The notes under the pieces are model-generated. The model ran no database searches, had not been told where the DNA came from, and worked only from the letters and a program-made list of their open reading frames with translations. Shown piece by piece: positions 9,801 through 17,977 of a stretch of DNA of 64,000 bases. The DNA is from Sphingobium herbicidovorans. Its GTDB lineage: Bacteria; Pseudomonadota; Alphaproteobacteria; Sphingomonadales; Sphingomonadaceae. The DNA lies in contig NZ_CP020539.1 in the NCBI RefSeq assembly GCF_002080435.1, forward strand, positions 496,001-560,000, in the 5' to 3' direction. The position numbers were made by a program, and so were the translations under genes. The first letter of the stretch is position 1. Each line of letters opens with the position of its first letter.

Positions 9801-9914
9801 CCACACGGCCGTCCCCAAGGGGAAGATCAGGTCTGCGGCGAAGGGGAGGGCAAGCAGCAGGATCAGCGCGGCATGAAGCCAGGCTTGCATGTTTAAAGGC
9901 TTTGTTTGCAGCAT
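6816..9914 (-). CDS. Membrane-anchored GAF/coiled-coil hybrid histidine kinase with three receiver domains
   Basis: With ATG 9914 the protein has 1,032 residues. Residues 10-110 hold several hydrophobic membrane helices. A GAF-like domain spans about 135-270 and a long Gln/Glu coiled coil 275-365. HisKA follows with H375 (ANMSHELRTPLN), then the HATPase with NFLSNAIKF (491-499), DTGVGIP and YGGTGLGLSI. Three receivers end the protein, with acceptors D689, D811 and D963; the second has an unusual end (IVKGAKSPERLL instead of KP). Start is uncertain: GGAAG lies too close to ATG 9914, and ATG 9890 is an alternative. A TTG at 10040 falls inside the putative promoter and is rejected. First gene of the sensory operon. 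Confidence 0.88.
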   Translation of the reverse strand: MLQTKPLNMQAWLHAALILLLALPFAADLIFPLGTAVWVAYLLPVVLSYAAARSQLPLFVAAGATVLMIVGMPLAPAGVDPQVAITNRTLACLTCWTLAIVGLFFIRNRVAIAREEWMQGGQVGLAKAVGGEQPLDTLATSALTFLADYLKAKAGALYIANGEGFRRYATYAVPAHAPLPERFDVGDGLLGQAVADRRSFLLNDVPDGYLCYGSALGQAKPESLLIATAQADGVINAVVELGLPKGADAQALALLERIAGQLGVAIRSGKYRARLRELLEETQQQAEELQAQSEELRANNEELEQQSRHLQESAARLEAQQSELEQTNSQLEEQARQLEIQRDDLTRAQHSLKNQAGELEQASRYKSEFLANMSHELRTPLNSLLIMARLLAENRGGNLSAEQVRHAETIETSGNDLLALINDILDISKIEAGKLELQPRCMSIPALLEKMDAIFAPSAQSKGLAFSARRTSEAPVEMESDPQRIEQVLKNFLSNAIKFTDSGSVALEVDRRADGRVAFTVRDTGVGIPAEHQQLIFDAFRQADGTVSRKYGGTGLGLSISRELARLLGGEVEVQSVVGEGSAFRLILPERYDGAAAVQADLPRSAELVRPRPSNPKPARRRPNVMTQDDREQLSGDARVILIVEDDPVFAKILCDVAHELNFQCLIASTADEGALMARQYVPNAVILDMNLPDHTGLSVLDRIKRDVRTRHIPVHVVSVDDDSQAALSSGAIGYLFKPVKRDALVEMLEGLEARMSQRLRRVLVVEDDAQQAESVKLLLASRDVETVEAHSAAQCFDLLGRETFDCMVLDLNLPDASGLDLLERLSADEAVGFPPVIVYTGRDLAQEEEMRLRRYSKSIIVKGAKSPERLLDEVTLFLHQVVSDLPEPQQALIVKSLNRDAALDGREILVVEDDIRNVYALTSIFEPHGAKVRIARNGREALQALDEAARGLSNVVDLVLMDVMMPEMDGLTATREIRAQPWGKQMPIIALTAKAMARDQQDCLDAGANDYLAKPLDVDKLLSLTRVWMPR

Positions 9915-10034
9915 CTTCCAACAGAGACGGCGTACGTCATCGACGCGGCGCCGTGCCCCCAACCCCCTTCGCAATAACTTCACCAGAAAGGCCGCCAGGG
10001 CCCAGCCGGATTCCAGTTCACCTTGGCGCGTCCA

Positions 10035-10059
10035 AACCAACGAAAGGAAAATTGGTTCC
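10035..10059 (-). promoter_or_regulatory. Candidate EcfG-type stress promoter of the sensory operon
   Basis: On the minus strand GGAAC (10059-10055) is followed after 17 nt by GTT (10037-10035). This matches the GGAAC-N16/17-GTT pattern of alphaproteobacterial EcfG promoters. It is about 120 nt upstream of the kinase start. Pattern match only. Confidence 0.45.
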
Positions 10060-10329
10060 CTATTCTGACCTATTGGGGCTCCGGCCGCCCAATAATGTGA
10101 TTTTGTTCGCGTCTTCCGGCAGTCTGAGCAACAGCCGATTGAATTTCGCAGAGAAGCTCTTAAGCTATCGGTTGCGGACCGGGCCCCTCTGGCGCGCTAG
10201 CCCTGGCTTTTGCGCGTGATGTCGGACCGCATCGGATGATCCGGTGCGAAAGGCATGGGAGCAGCTTCTGCTTTTCCTTCGTTTCTGAATCTTCCGATCA
10301 ACATGATGTTGAACTGGAGGAGCTGTTTC
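10060..10329. other. Intergenic region between the sensory operon and terC
   Basis: About 270 nt of divergent intergenic DNA. It should contain the terC promoter and a leader of unknown length. I see no convincing manganese-riboswitch (yybP-ykoY) core and no other clear element beyond the terC ribosome site. Confidence 0.5.
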
Positions 10330-11313
10330 ATGGAGTTTCTGTTTGCCGATTGGTTGGGCACACCCACCTGGTTCTGGCTGGTATTCATCGCGCTGGTAAC
10401 AGCCCTGACCGCCTTTGACCTGGGTTTCCTGCATAAGGATGATCGGGAAATCGGCATCCGTGAAAGCCTTGGCCTTTCGGCCTTTTACATCAGCGTGGCG
10501 CTGCTGTTCGGGGGCTGGATATGGTTCGCGCGCGGGCCTGAGCCGGGGATGCAGTATTTCACCGGCTTCTTCATCGAAAAGGCGCTATCGATCGACAACG
10601 TCTTTGTGATCAGCCTGATCTTTTCCTATTTCGCCATCCCGGCGCGGTATCAGTATCGTGCGCTGTTGTGGGGCATCATCGGCGTGATCGTGCTGCGCGG
10701 CCTGATGATCGCGGGCGGCGCGATGCTGCTGCATGAAGCCTATTGGGTGCTCTATCTCTTCGCTGCCTTCCTGATCTTCACCGGGATCAAGATGCTGTTT
10801 TCGGGTGATGCGCCGATGGACATCAGCAATAATCGCGCGATCAAGTTTATCGCTACGCATATCCGCATGACGCCGGAACTGCATGGCGAACATTTCTTCG
10901 CACGCACGCCCCATCCAAAGACCGGCAAGATGGTGATTGCCGCCACCCCGCTGTTCCTGGCGCTGGTGGTCATCAACTTTGCTGACCTGGTCTTTGCGGT
11001 GGATAGCGTCCCGGCCATCTTTGCCATCACGACCGACACGTTCATCGTCTACACCTCGAACGTCATGGCGATCCTCGGCCTGCGCGCGCTCTATTTCGCG
11101 CTTTCGGCGATGGTGCATCGCTTCCACTATCTGAAATATGCGCTGGCGCTGATCCTGGTTTATATCGGCACGAAGATCTTTGTGGCCGATTTCCTGCTGG
11201 ACGGCGGCAAATTCCCGCCCGTGCTGAGCTTGGGCGTCACTTTCGCGCTCATTGCCGGTGGCGTCGGCTGGTCGCTGTGGAAGACGCGGCAGGAAGCGCG
11301 TGGCATCGTGTGA
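10330..11313 (+). CDS. TerC-family integral membrane protein
   Basis: A 327-aa polytopic membrane protein with about eight or nine hydrophobic helices. The family signatures are present: EKALSIDNVFVISLIF with the conserved acidic pair, and INFADLVFAVDSVPAIFAIT. Start ATG 10330 is chosen because GGAGGA lies 9 nt upstream; earlier in-frame ATGs at 10300-10303 precede that site. TerC proteins are linked to metal (manganese) export or loading of secreted metalloproteins and to tellurite resistance in some bacteria. Which applies here cannot be told. Single gene followed by a strong hairpin. Confidence 0.93.
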   Translation: MEFLFADWLGTPTWFWLVFIALVTALTAFDLGFLHKDDREIGIRESLGLSAFYISVALLFGGWIWFARGPEPGMQYFTGFFIEKALSIDNVFVISLIFSYFAIPARYQYRALLWGIIGVIVLRGLMIAGGAMLLHEAYWVLYLFAAFLIFTGIKMLFSGDAPMDISNNRAIKFIATHIRMTPELHGEHFFARTPHPKTGKMVIAATPLFLALVVINFADLVFAVDSVPAIFAITTDTFIVYTSNVMAILGLRALYFALSAMVHRFHYLKYALALILVYIGTKIFVADFLLDGGKFPPVLSLGVTFALIAGGVGWSLWKTRQEARGIV

Positions 11314-11321
11314 TCGTTCGG

Positions 11322-11347
11322 ACCGGGGCGGGCACATCCGCCCCGGT
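11322..11347 (+). terminator. Hairpin terminator after terC
   Basis: ACCGGGGCGG pairs with CCGCCCCGGT around the loop GCACAT, 8 nt after the terC stop. It is followed by TCCTGATGCCCCTT, a weak T run. Confidence 0.75.
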
Positions 11348-11420
11348 TCCTGATGCCCCTTGTTCATTCCTCTCCTCCGCCTCTATGCAGGCATCCGGCA
11401 CATGAAGCGCAGGAGGGGGC

Positions 11421-12749
11421 ATGCCTACCGCATCAGCAGCAGCGACGGCGAATGCAACGCCACAGGGCGTCAGTCGGCGTGAATTGCGCACCGTCGTAGG
11501 CGCCAGCCTGATCGGCACGACGATCGAATGGTTCGACTTCTTCATCTACGGAGTCGCATCGGCCCTTATTTTCAACCGGTTGTTCTTCCCGTCCTTCGAA
11601 CCGTTAACGGGGACGCTGCTGGCATTTTCCACCTACGCGCTGGGTTTTCTGGCACGACCGTTGGGCGGCGTGATATTCGGTCATTTCGGCGACCGGATAG
11701 GGCGCAAGACGCTGCTGATGATCAGTCTGCTGATGATGGGCCTGTCGACGACAGCCATCGGCCTTCTGCCCACCTACGAACAGATTGGCAGCTGGGCGCC
11801 GATCCTGCTCGTGTTGTTACGGCTTATCCAGGGTTTCGCCGTTGGGGGCGAGTGGGGCGGGGCGGTGCTGATCGTGGCGGAAGTAGCGCCGCCATCGCAG
11901 CGCGGCTTCTGGACGAGTTGGCCGCAGGTGGGTGCGCCAGCGGGCAACCTGCTGGCAGCCGGGGTGTTCGCAGCAGCGTCGGGGCTGCTGACCGAGGCGG
12001 ATTTCATCGCCTGGGGCTGGCGCATCCCGTTCCTCCTGTCGATCCTGTTGGTGCTCGTGGGATGGTGGTTGCGCCGGGCCGTGTCGGAAAGCATGGTTTT
12101 CGCTCGCGAGGCGGCCGCCGCGGGAGTGGAACGCTTCCCGGCGGTAGAGGCGGTACGGCGCAAGGGCCGCGCGTTGCTGACCGGCGCGGGTCTGCGGTTC
12201 GGCGAGAATATCTGCTATTATGTAGCCGCCACCTTTTCCATGACCTATCTCACCGAAATCCGGGGCGGTGACAGGTCGCTGGTGCTGAATGCGGTGCTGA
12301 TCGGCTCTGCGCTGGAATGCCTCACCATGCCGTTCTTCGCTATGCTGTCCGATCGGGTTGGCCGCAGGCTGGTCTATGGCGGCGGGGCGTTGTGCATGGC
12401 GGCATGGTTCCTGATCTTCTTCACGCTGCTGGATCATGGGAATGCGTGGAGTGTAGGGGCGGCGATCACGGTCGCGATGGTGGCGCACGGGGCCATGTAT
12501 GCGCCGCAGGCCGCGATGATAACTGAACTCTTCCCCACCCGCCTGCGCTATTCCGGGGCAAGCATCGCCTATCAGGCCACCTCGATCGTGGCAGGGTCGC
12601 TGGCGCCCCTCATCGCCCTGTCCCTTTACCAGGCGAGCGGCGGAACGACGCTGGTGACGGCTTATGTGGTAGGCAGCCTGATCCTGACAATCCTGGCAGT
12701 CATAGCAGCGTCCGAAACACGCGGCGTCGATCTTGCTGCAGTGGAATAA
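11421..12749 (+). CDS. MFS transporter, metabolite:H+ symporter (MHS) type
   Basis: A 442-aa protein with 12 predicted membrane helices. MHS hallmarks are TTIEWFDFFIYG in helix 1, FLARPLGGVIFGHFGDRIGRK in the first cytoplasmic loop and RLIQGFAVGGEWGGAVL in helix 4. MHS carriers such as ProP, ShiA and KgtP import carboxylates, betaines or shikimate with protons; the substrate cannot be read from the sequence. AGGAGGGGG lies just upstream of ATG 11421. Its ends are independent of the neighbours. Confidence 0.9.
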   Translation: MPTASAAATANATPQGVSRRELRTVVGASLIGTTIEWFDFFIYGVASALIFNRLFFPSFEPLTGTLLAFSTYALGFLARPLGGVIFGHFGDRIGRKTLLMISLLMMGLSTTAIGLLPTYEQIGSWAPILLVLLRLIQGFAVGGEWGGAVLIVAEVAPPSQRGFWTSWPQVGAPAGNLLAAGVFAAASGLLTEADFIAWGWRIPFLLSILLVLVGWWLRRAVSESMVFAREAAAAGVERFPAVEAVRRKGRALLTGAGLRFGENICYYVAATFSMTYLTEIRGGDRSLVLNAVLIGSALECLTMPFFAMLSDRVGRRLVYGGGALCMAAWFLIFFTLLDHGNAWSVGAAITVAMVAHGAMYAPQAAMITELFPTRLRYSGASIAYQATSIVAGSLAPLIALSLYQASGGTTLVTAYVVGSLILTILAVIAASETRGVDLAAVE

Positions 12750-12807
12750 AATCTCGTTGATATAAAAGACTTCATGCCAAGGGACGAAGTACAATCCAGA
12801 GCGGTTG

Positions 12808-12832
12808 GGAACAAGGTGATGAGCTGGTTGTT
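12808..12832 (+). promoter_or_regulatory. Candidate EcfG-type stress promoter
   Basis: GGAAC at 12808-12812 and GTT at 12830-12832 are separated by 17 nt, matching the EcfG promoter pattern. It lies 26 nt upstream of the start of the small membrane protein gene, whose own ribosome site follows directly. Confidence 0.5.
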
Positions 12833-12858
12833 CAATGTCCGTCAGGAGGAGGTTGATT

Positions 12859-13149
12859 ATGGCTGAAGTTCATAGAGATCCTTACACCGGTGATCGGACC
12901 GTTGTTCACAAGAGCAAAGGCGGCAGGACGCTCGCCATTGTGTTAATCGCCATTCTCGCGATCGTTGGCATTCTGTTTGCGACTGGCTTCTGGAAGGCCG
13001 ATGTTTCGGGCGGCGATGTCCCAGAGGTGAGCGTACAGGGCGGCGCGTTGCCTAATGTGGATGTGGACTCCAAGGAAGTGGTCGTCGGCTCCAAGAAGGA
13101 AACGATCGATGTTCCTACCGTCGGCGTAAAGGATAATGGCGAAGAGTAA
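12859..13149 (+). CDS. Small single-pass membrane protein, possibly stress-regulated
   Basis: A 96-aa protein with a charged N-terminus (MAEVHRDPYTGDRTVVHKS), one membrane helix (LAIVLIAILAIVGILFATGF) and an acidic, valine-rich tail with VEVxS-like repeats. A strong ribosome site (AGGAGGAGG) is 6 nt upstream of ATG 12859; an earlier in-frame ATG precedes that site. I do not recognise the family. The EcfG-like promoter directly upstream suggests induction under general stress, which is inference. Confidence 0.7.
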   Translation: MAEVHRDPYTGDRTVVHKSKGGRTLAIVLIAILAIVGILFATGFWKADVSGGDVPEVSVQGGALPNVDVDSKEVVVGSKKETIDVPTVGVKDNGEE

Positions 13150-13184
13150 CCTGTGTAACCAAGGTTGCTTGTGGAAACACGTCA

Positions 13185-13232
13185 GGGCCAGATGTCACCC
13201 ATGCCAATCCGGCACTGGATGACATCTGGCCC
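13185..13232. terminator. 13-bp hairpin between convergent genes
   Basis: GGGCCAGATGTCA (13185-13197) pairs perfectly with TGACATCTGGCCC (13220-13232), followed on the plus strand by ATTTTCC. It separates the small membrane protein gene from the convergent rhamnose regulator. Confidence 0.8.
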
Positions 13233-13255
13233 ATTTTCCTGGTTGGCCCCCAAGA

Positions 13256-14044
13256 TTACGCCCTTGCGACGATGACCTTCGTTCCAGCCTTTTCCAGCAT
13301 GGCCAGTGCCGGGGGCTGGACGCCGTCATCTGTTACCACGATATCCACTTCGTCCAGCCCGCATACGATGGCCCCGGATGACGAATTGAATTTGGAACTG
13401 TCAACCAGCAGGATGACCTGTTCCGCCCGGTCGATCAGCCGACGTTCAGCGGCGACCAGGATGACGTCCTGCTGCATCACGCCCTGCGGACCCACGGCAG
13501 CAGCCCCCATGAACAGCTTGGGCGCGTGAAAGCGCGGCATCGATTCCTCGCCCGCTGGCGCCAGGATGATATTCTGCTCCCGGAAAAGCGTGCCTGAAGG
13601 AAGCAGGATCTGCGTTCCCGCCTGGGGCAGAAGGGCATTAGCGATGTGCAGGGAATTGGTCAGCACCGACAGATCCAGCCCGCCAATGTGCGGGCACATT
13701 TGAAGGGTCGTCGTTCCCCCATCGATCATGATGCCTTCGCCATGCTGGCACAGTTGCGCGCCGGCGCGGCCAATCGCCTGTTTCTGCGCCAGATGCTCGG
13801 TAATCGACTGGGAGAAGGGCGTACCCGCCAGACGGGCGGCGTTTTCCGGTTTGCCGCCATGACGTTCGGTCAGCTTCGCGCCGCCCCGCACCCGGTGGAT
13901 GACGCCTTCTTCCTCCAGCCGCGTCAGATCGCGGCGAATGGTGGCCGGGGACGCCGCAAGCCGCGATTCAAGGTCGCGATAGCTGACGAAGCCGCTAGGG
14001 CCCATCGCTTCGATGATCAGCCGTTCGCGTTCCGTCGCGTGCAT
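13256..14044 (-). CDS. rhaR: DeoR-family regulator of the rhamnose locus
   Basis: A 262-aa DeoR/GlpR-type repressor. The N-terminal helix-turn-helix (YRDLESRLAASPATIRRDL, then LEEEGVIHRVRGGAKL) is followed by a sugar-phosphate sensor domain (IMIDGGTTTLQM, LTNSLHIANAL, LVDSSKF). Start ATG 14044 follows GGGG at good spacing; an upstream TTG is unlikely. It is the last gene of the minus-strand rhamnose operon, 18 nt after the permease gene. Family members bind direct or inverted repeats and respond to phosphorylated sugars. The gene name is by position and analogy with Rhizobium rhaR. Confidence 0.85.
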   Translation of the reverse strand: MHATERERLIIEAMGPSGFVSYRDLESRLAASPATIRRDLTRLEEEGVIHRVRGGAKLTERHGGKPENAARLAGTPFSQSITEHLAQKQAIGRAGAQLCQHGEGIMIDGGTTTLQMCPHIGGLDLSVLTNSLHIANALLPQAGTQILLPSGTLFREQNIILAPAGEESMPRFHAPKLFMGAAAVGPQGVMQQDVILVAAERRLIDRAEQVILLVDSSKFNSSSGAIVCGLDEVDIVVTDDGVQPPALAMLEKAGTKVIVARA

Positions 14045-14062
14045 TGTCCCCAACCCCTTTGA

Positions 14063-15307
14063 TCAAGCCGCCTGCCGTTCCGCTTCCAGCTGCTCAAGCG
14101 ATTTGCCCTCGTTACGCGGCGCCCAAAGGGTGCCGATCACGCCGCTTATGACGAGGAAGCCCGTCAAAATCCATGCCAGCGTGGTGAAGCCCGTAGCGCT
14201 CAGCATCGGAACGAAGAAGCTAAACACGCCAAGGCTGATACGAACGATGGCGAAGCACAGGCCCTGCGCCGTCGATCGGAGCATGGTCGGGAACATCTCC
14301 GCGCTCCAAAGCTGGAAGAAGCTCTGCGCGCCGAAACCGCCGCCGAACTGGAGCAGGAAGACATAGAGCAACGCAACGGGGATGGTCAGCGGGAAAACAG
14401 CGAGCAGCGCCATGCCGATCACCTGGATAATCGCTGAAATGGCGAACAGCTTGCGCTGGTTCACCTTGTCCGCATAGCGCATGAAGACAAGGCCGATGGA
14501 GACCATGCCGATGGCGAAGGACAGCGCCTGGATCGCGACCGATTGGGCCTGCGTTGCTGCGCCGACCGTCCGCAGAATGTAGGGGAAGAAAAAGCCGTTC
14601 GTGCCCGCCCACAGGTTCCAGAAGCCGTACATGCCGACGAGACCCAGGATCGAGGTAAGATATTTGGGTTTGAACAACGTGGACACCGGCAGTTTGGGTA
14701 CGCCTTCCGCCTGCGATGCTTCCCAGCGTTCCGATTCCTTCATGCGCGCGCGCAAGAGCGTGAGACCCAATGCAATCAGCATCAAATGGGCAAAGACGAT
14801 ACGTGCGCCAAGTTCTCCCAGACTGGTCAGCGCAAGGCTGAGCAGAAGGACGACCACAGGGCCTAGATACCATAGCACCTGCGCGACGCCGGAATGTTTG
14901 CCGCGCCGGCCATCCGGTGCCTGCTCGGCAATCAGCGACCAGGATGCGGGGATGTCCGCTCCGACGGCAAGACCGACGATCATGAAGCCGACGACGATCA
15001 TCCAGGGCGCGAAGGCAAAGACCAGCATCGCCATACCGGCGGCATAGACCAGCATATCCCACTGGTAGATCTTCTTGCGGCCCAGTTTATCGCACAGCCG
15101 CCCACCGATATAGGCGCCCACGCCCGCGCCGATCGCATTCGGCCCGAAGGCTCCGATCATGCCGATGAAGTCGTTGGAGAGGTTATAGCTTTCCTGCCAC
15201 AGCGCGAGCGCCGCGGCACCGGCCACGATCGAACCGGCATCGATATAATTGGCGAGACCAGCGAGAATCGTGTTCCGCCAATCGTCCTTTTGCGCTCCCG
15301 CAGTCAT
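14063..15307 (-). CDS. MFS sugar permease, probably for L-rhamnose
   Basis: A 414-aa protein with 12 membrane helices and major-facilitator motifs (GGRLCDKLGRKKIY in loop 2-3). It belongs to the sugar-porter-like branch of the MFS. ATG 15307 shares its A with the TAA of the lactate dehydrogenase gene (TAATG), so translation is coupled. Rhamnose import is inferred from the operon. Rhizobial rhamnose uptake uses an ABC transporter, so an MFS permease here would be a lineage difference. Confidence 0.85.
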   Translation of the reverse strand: MTAGAQKDDWRNTILAGLANYIDAGSIVAGAAALALWQESYNLSNDFIGMIGAFGPNAIGAGVGAYIGGRLCDKLGRKKIYQWDMLVYAAGMAMLVFAFAPWMIVVGFMIVGLAVGADIPASWSLIAEQAPDGRRGKHSGVAQVLWYLGPVVVLLLSLALTSLGELGARIVFAHLMLIALGLTLLRARMKESERWEASQAEGVPKLPVSTLFKPKYLTSILGLVGMYGFWNLWAGTNGFFFPYILRTVGAATQAQSVAIQALSFAIGMVSIGLVFMRYADKVNQRKLFAISAIIQVIGMALLAVFPLTIPVALLYVFLLQFGGGFGAQSFFQLWSAEMFPTMLRSTAQGLCFAIVRISLGVFSFFVPMLSATGFTTLAWILTGFLVISGVIGTLWAPRNEGKSLEQLEAERQAA

Positions 15308-16458
15308 TAAATGTCCCTCCCAGCCAGAATGCTCTGGTTTATATCGGCGATATTGCAGCATCCGGTGAGCGCCATCGCCACGCGCATCTCCGCCTCGATC
15401 AGTTGCAGCATCTTCGTCACGCCCGCTTCGCCCTGCGCGGCCAGAGCATAGGCCCAGGCACGGCCCAGCAGGACGCCCTTGGCCCCTAAAGCGAGCATGC
15501 GGATCACATCCAGACCCGAACGGACCCCGCCGTCCGCCAGCACGGTGAGCTTGTCGCCCACGGCTTGCACGATCGGCGGTAGGGCGCGCGCGGTCGACAG
15601 GACGCCGTCAAGCTGGCGGCCGCCATGATTGGAAACGACAATGCCATCAGCGCCCAATGCCGCCGCCTCGCGCGCGTCCTCTGGGTCGAGGAGGCCCTTG
15701 ATGATCAGTGGCCCTTTCCATTCCGCACGAATGAAGTCGAGATCGCGCCAGTTGATCGACGGATCGAAATTGTTGCGCATCCAGGCGAAGAAATCCTCGA
15801 TCCCGGTCTTGCCCTTCAGCACTGGCGCGACATTACCCAGCGTATGGGGACGGCCGCGAACGCCTACGTCCCATGCCCAGTCGGGCTTGGTCACCGCCTG
15901 CGCCATCCGCCATGCGGCGCCCCGCAGGCCATCGGCCCCGGCCAGGCCGGTGTGATAATCACGATAGCGGCTGCCCGGAACAGGCATGTCCACGGTAAAC
16001 ACCAGCGCGGAACAATTAGCCGCAGCCGCCTGCGCAAGCAGATCTTTCATGAAGGCGCGGTCGCGGATCATGTAAAGCTGGAACCAGAACGGCTTGTTCG
16101 CTGCACGTGCGACTTCGGCCAGTGAGCAGGCGCCGACGGTTGAGAGGGTAAAGGGAATGCCTGCGCCCTCGGCAGCGCGGATCGCCTGACATTCGCCGCG
16201 ACGCGCGTTGAGACCGGCAAGGCCGATCGGCGCGAGTCCCACCGGCAGCGCCTGTTTCTGGCCGAACAATTCGGTCGTCAGGTCCATGCTGGACACATCG
16301 CGCAGCACGCGCTGGCGCAGTGCGATGTCCGAGAGCTCGCTGACATTCTTGCGCAGCGTGACTTCGGCATAGGAGCCGCCGTCGATATATTCGAAGAGAA
16401 AACGGGGCAGGCGGCGGCGCGCTGCTTCGCGGAAATCGGCGACGCTGGCGATCGGCAT
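15307..16458 (-). CDS. lldD: FMN-dependent L-lactate dehydrogenase (alpha-hydroxy-acid oxidase family)
   Basis: A 383-aa protein of the FMN-dependent alpha-hydroxy-acid dehydrogenase family. It starts [18 protein letters not shown] (the LldD pattern) and carries [21 protein letters not shown], the FMN-binding LIIKG and the catalytic-base motif [11 protein letters not shown]. Start ATG 16458, 11 nt after rhaK. The enzyme oxidises L-lactate to pyruvate at the membrane. In this operon it disposes of the lactate made from lactaldehyde by the RhaD dehydrogenase domain, completing rhamnose breakdown. That pathway role is inference from context. Confidence 0.9.
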   Translation of the reverse strand: MPIASVADFREAARRRLPRFLFEYIDGGSYAEVTLRKNVSELSDIALRQRVLRDVSSMDLTTELFGQKQALPVGLAPIGLAGLNARRGECQAIRAAEGAGIPFTLSTVGACSLAEVARAANKPFWFQLYMIRDRAFMKDLLAQAAAANCSALVFTVDMPVPGSRYRDYHTGLAGADGLRGAAWRMAQAVTKPDWAWDVGVRGRPHTLGNVAPVLKGKTGIEDFFAWMRNNFDPSINWRDLDFIRAEWKGPLIIKGLLDPEDAREAAALGADGIVVSNHGGRQLDGVLSTARALPPIVQAVGDKLTVLADGGVRSGLDVIRMLALGAKGVLLGRAWAYALAAQGEAGVTKMLQLIEAEMRVAMALTGCCNIADINQSILAGRDI

Positions 16459-16469
16459 TGGCAGGATCC

Positions 16470-17888
16470 TCAAAGGGCAGGCTCGCCGATCCCGGCCAGC
16501 CACCGGGAACGGTAAGTGGAGATATCGTCGTCAAGCGGCTGTACCCGGCTGAGCGAGCCTTGAGGTTTGAGCGACGGATCGATCAGCCGCAGCGCGCCGA
16601 ACGACACGTCATTATGGGCGTTGGCTGTATAGACCGCCATATCCGGCCGCAGCGAGGCCAATGCGCGGACAAAAACATCGGCGTCGGCAAAACGCCCCTC
16701 GATCAGCAGGCGATCGCGCGCGCCAATCAGGTCCAGCATCGTATCTGCGACCAGGGCAGAGTAGAGACACACGGCTGCGCGCCGTTCATACCAGTCGTCC
16801 GGGCGCGCAATCCACTCACCTGTCCCGGTGGGGTAGGGACCAAAGCCGGGCGCCAGCGTCGGCAACAGCATCGAACCCGACCGGATAATGTTGGGGACGG
16901 CGGCGAGCAGGGCAGGCTGGTCCGGTTTGATATCGACGCGCCGCGTGTCAAATTCGATCACGCTTTCGATCTCGCGCCCACCCATGAACCGGGCCGATGG
17001 CACCGGGCGGCCATATGCGTCTATATTGACGAGGCAGTCCCGCCCTTCCGCCAGCGAACCGGTCGCCACCTCTTCGGCGGGCAGGCGCATGGCAATGAAC
17101 CAGGTGCCGGTGGACAATATGGTCGAATCGCCCAGCGCAATCTCATCGAAGCCCCGCGCGGCGAGCAGGGCGGCGTTGGAATCATGGAGGCCTGCGAGCA
17201 CGCGGATCTCGCTTGAAAGGCCCGTCTGCTCTGCCAGTTCAGGTCTCAAGGCGCCCAGGCTATCCGCCGCCTTCCTGAGCGGTGCGAAGCGATCGGCCCA
17301 GCCCATGCGTTCGGCGAGCGGCGAGAATTGCGACCCGTCCGGCGACCACAGATCGCTGTGGCAACCCAGGCTCGTAACCTCCGTCGCCGCCACCCCGGAA
17401 AGAAACCAGGCCCAATATTGCGCCCATGGCAGAAGTGTGGCGGCGGCCATTTCCGCCGGATAAAGCTGCTCCAGCCAGAAAAGCTGCGATCCGATATTCA
17501 GGCCGTCCGGCAGGGCGGGCGACCCTGTTGCCGCAAAGTCATCGCGTTCCGCGCGGTAGGCGTCCATCACTTCATCGGGGATCGCCTGCTCATAATCGAT
17601 CGGCGGAAAGGCAAGCCGGTTGCGCACCAGCGTGGCTACACCGGCGCCATGCGCGACAGGCACGATATACTGCGCGCCGCTGGACGCATAACGGCCAAGC
17701 GATTCGATCAGCCATTTCTCGATGCCTGCCGTATCCAGGCAACGGACGCCGAGATTCGTGCACAGCTGATTGGGCCGCACCTGACGATCGAGAATCTCGC
17801 CGTCACGCGACCATAGGGACACCTTGCTCAGTGTTTTGCCGATATCGACGATGATAGCGAAACCGCGGTTCAGCCTGCCCTCCGCCAT
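16470..17888 (-). CDS. rhaK: L-rhamnulose kinase, FGGY family
   Basis: A 472-aa FGGY-type carbohydrate kinase. The N-terminal phosphate loop reads [17 protein letters not shown], the central motif [12 protein letters not shown] holds the catalytic aspartate region, and [14 protein letters not shown] matches the family adenosine/phosphate motif. It phosphorylates L-rhamnulose in the cytoplasm. It is the first gene of the minus-strand operon, divergent from rhaD across 89 nt that hold direct-repeat operators. The identity rests on the family plus the unmistakable rhaD and rhaI neighbours. Confidence 0.88.
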   Translation of the reverse strand: MAEGRLNRGFAIIVDIGKTLSKVSLWSRDGEILDRQVRPNQLCTNLGVRCLDTAGIEKWLIESLGRYASSGAQYIVPVAHGAGVATLVRNRLAFPPIDYEQAIPDEVMDAYRAERDDFAATGSPALPDGLNIGSQLFWLEQLYPAEMAAATLLPWAQYWAWFLSGVAATEVTSLGCHSDLWSPDGSQFSPLAERMGWADRFAPLRKAADSLGALRPELAEQTGLSSEIRVLAGLHDSNAALLAARGFDEIALGDSTILSTGTWFIAMRLPAEEVATGSLAEGRDCLVNIDAYGRPVPSARFMGGREIESVIEFDTRRVDIKPDQPALLAAVPNIIRSGSMLLPTLAPGFGPYPTGTGEWIARPDDWYERRAAVCLYSALVADTMLDLIGARDRLLIEGRFADADVFVRALASLRPDMAVYTANAHNDVSFGALRLIDPSLKPQGSLSRVQPLDDDISTYRSRWLAGIGEPAL

Positions 17889-17906
17889 GATGTGTTTCTC
17901 ATATTG

Positions 17907-17947
17907 TTTGATCGAATTTGATCGTTTAATAACGCAAAGGATTGATC
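17907..17947. promoter_or_regulatory. Direct-repeat operator in the divergent rhaK-rhaD promoter region
   Basis: TTTGATCG occurs at 17907-17914 and again at 17917-17924, a 10-bp period that places both on the same DNA face. A third TTGATC is at 17942-17947. Short direct repeats are typical DeoR/GlpR-type targets, so this is the likely binding site of the local repressor for both directions. Confidence 0.6.
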
Positions 17948-17977
17948 AGGAAAAGCGCAAATGATAATGGGAGCGCC

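Noticed and set aside
9915..10040. TTG start at 10040 extending the hybrid kinase by 42 residues
   Set aside because: The extension is arginine-rich and featureless and would start inside the putative promoter.
10205..10329. Possible manganese (yybP-ykoY) riboswitch upstream of terC
   Set aside because: terC homologues often have one, and a GGGAGCAGC string occurs, but I could not fit the conserved core on both sides of the internal loops.
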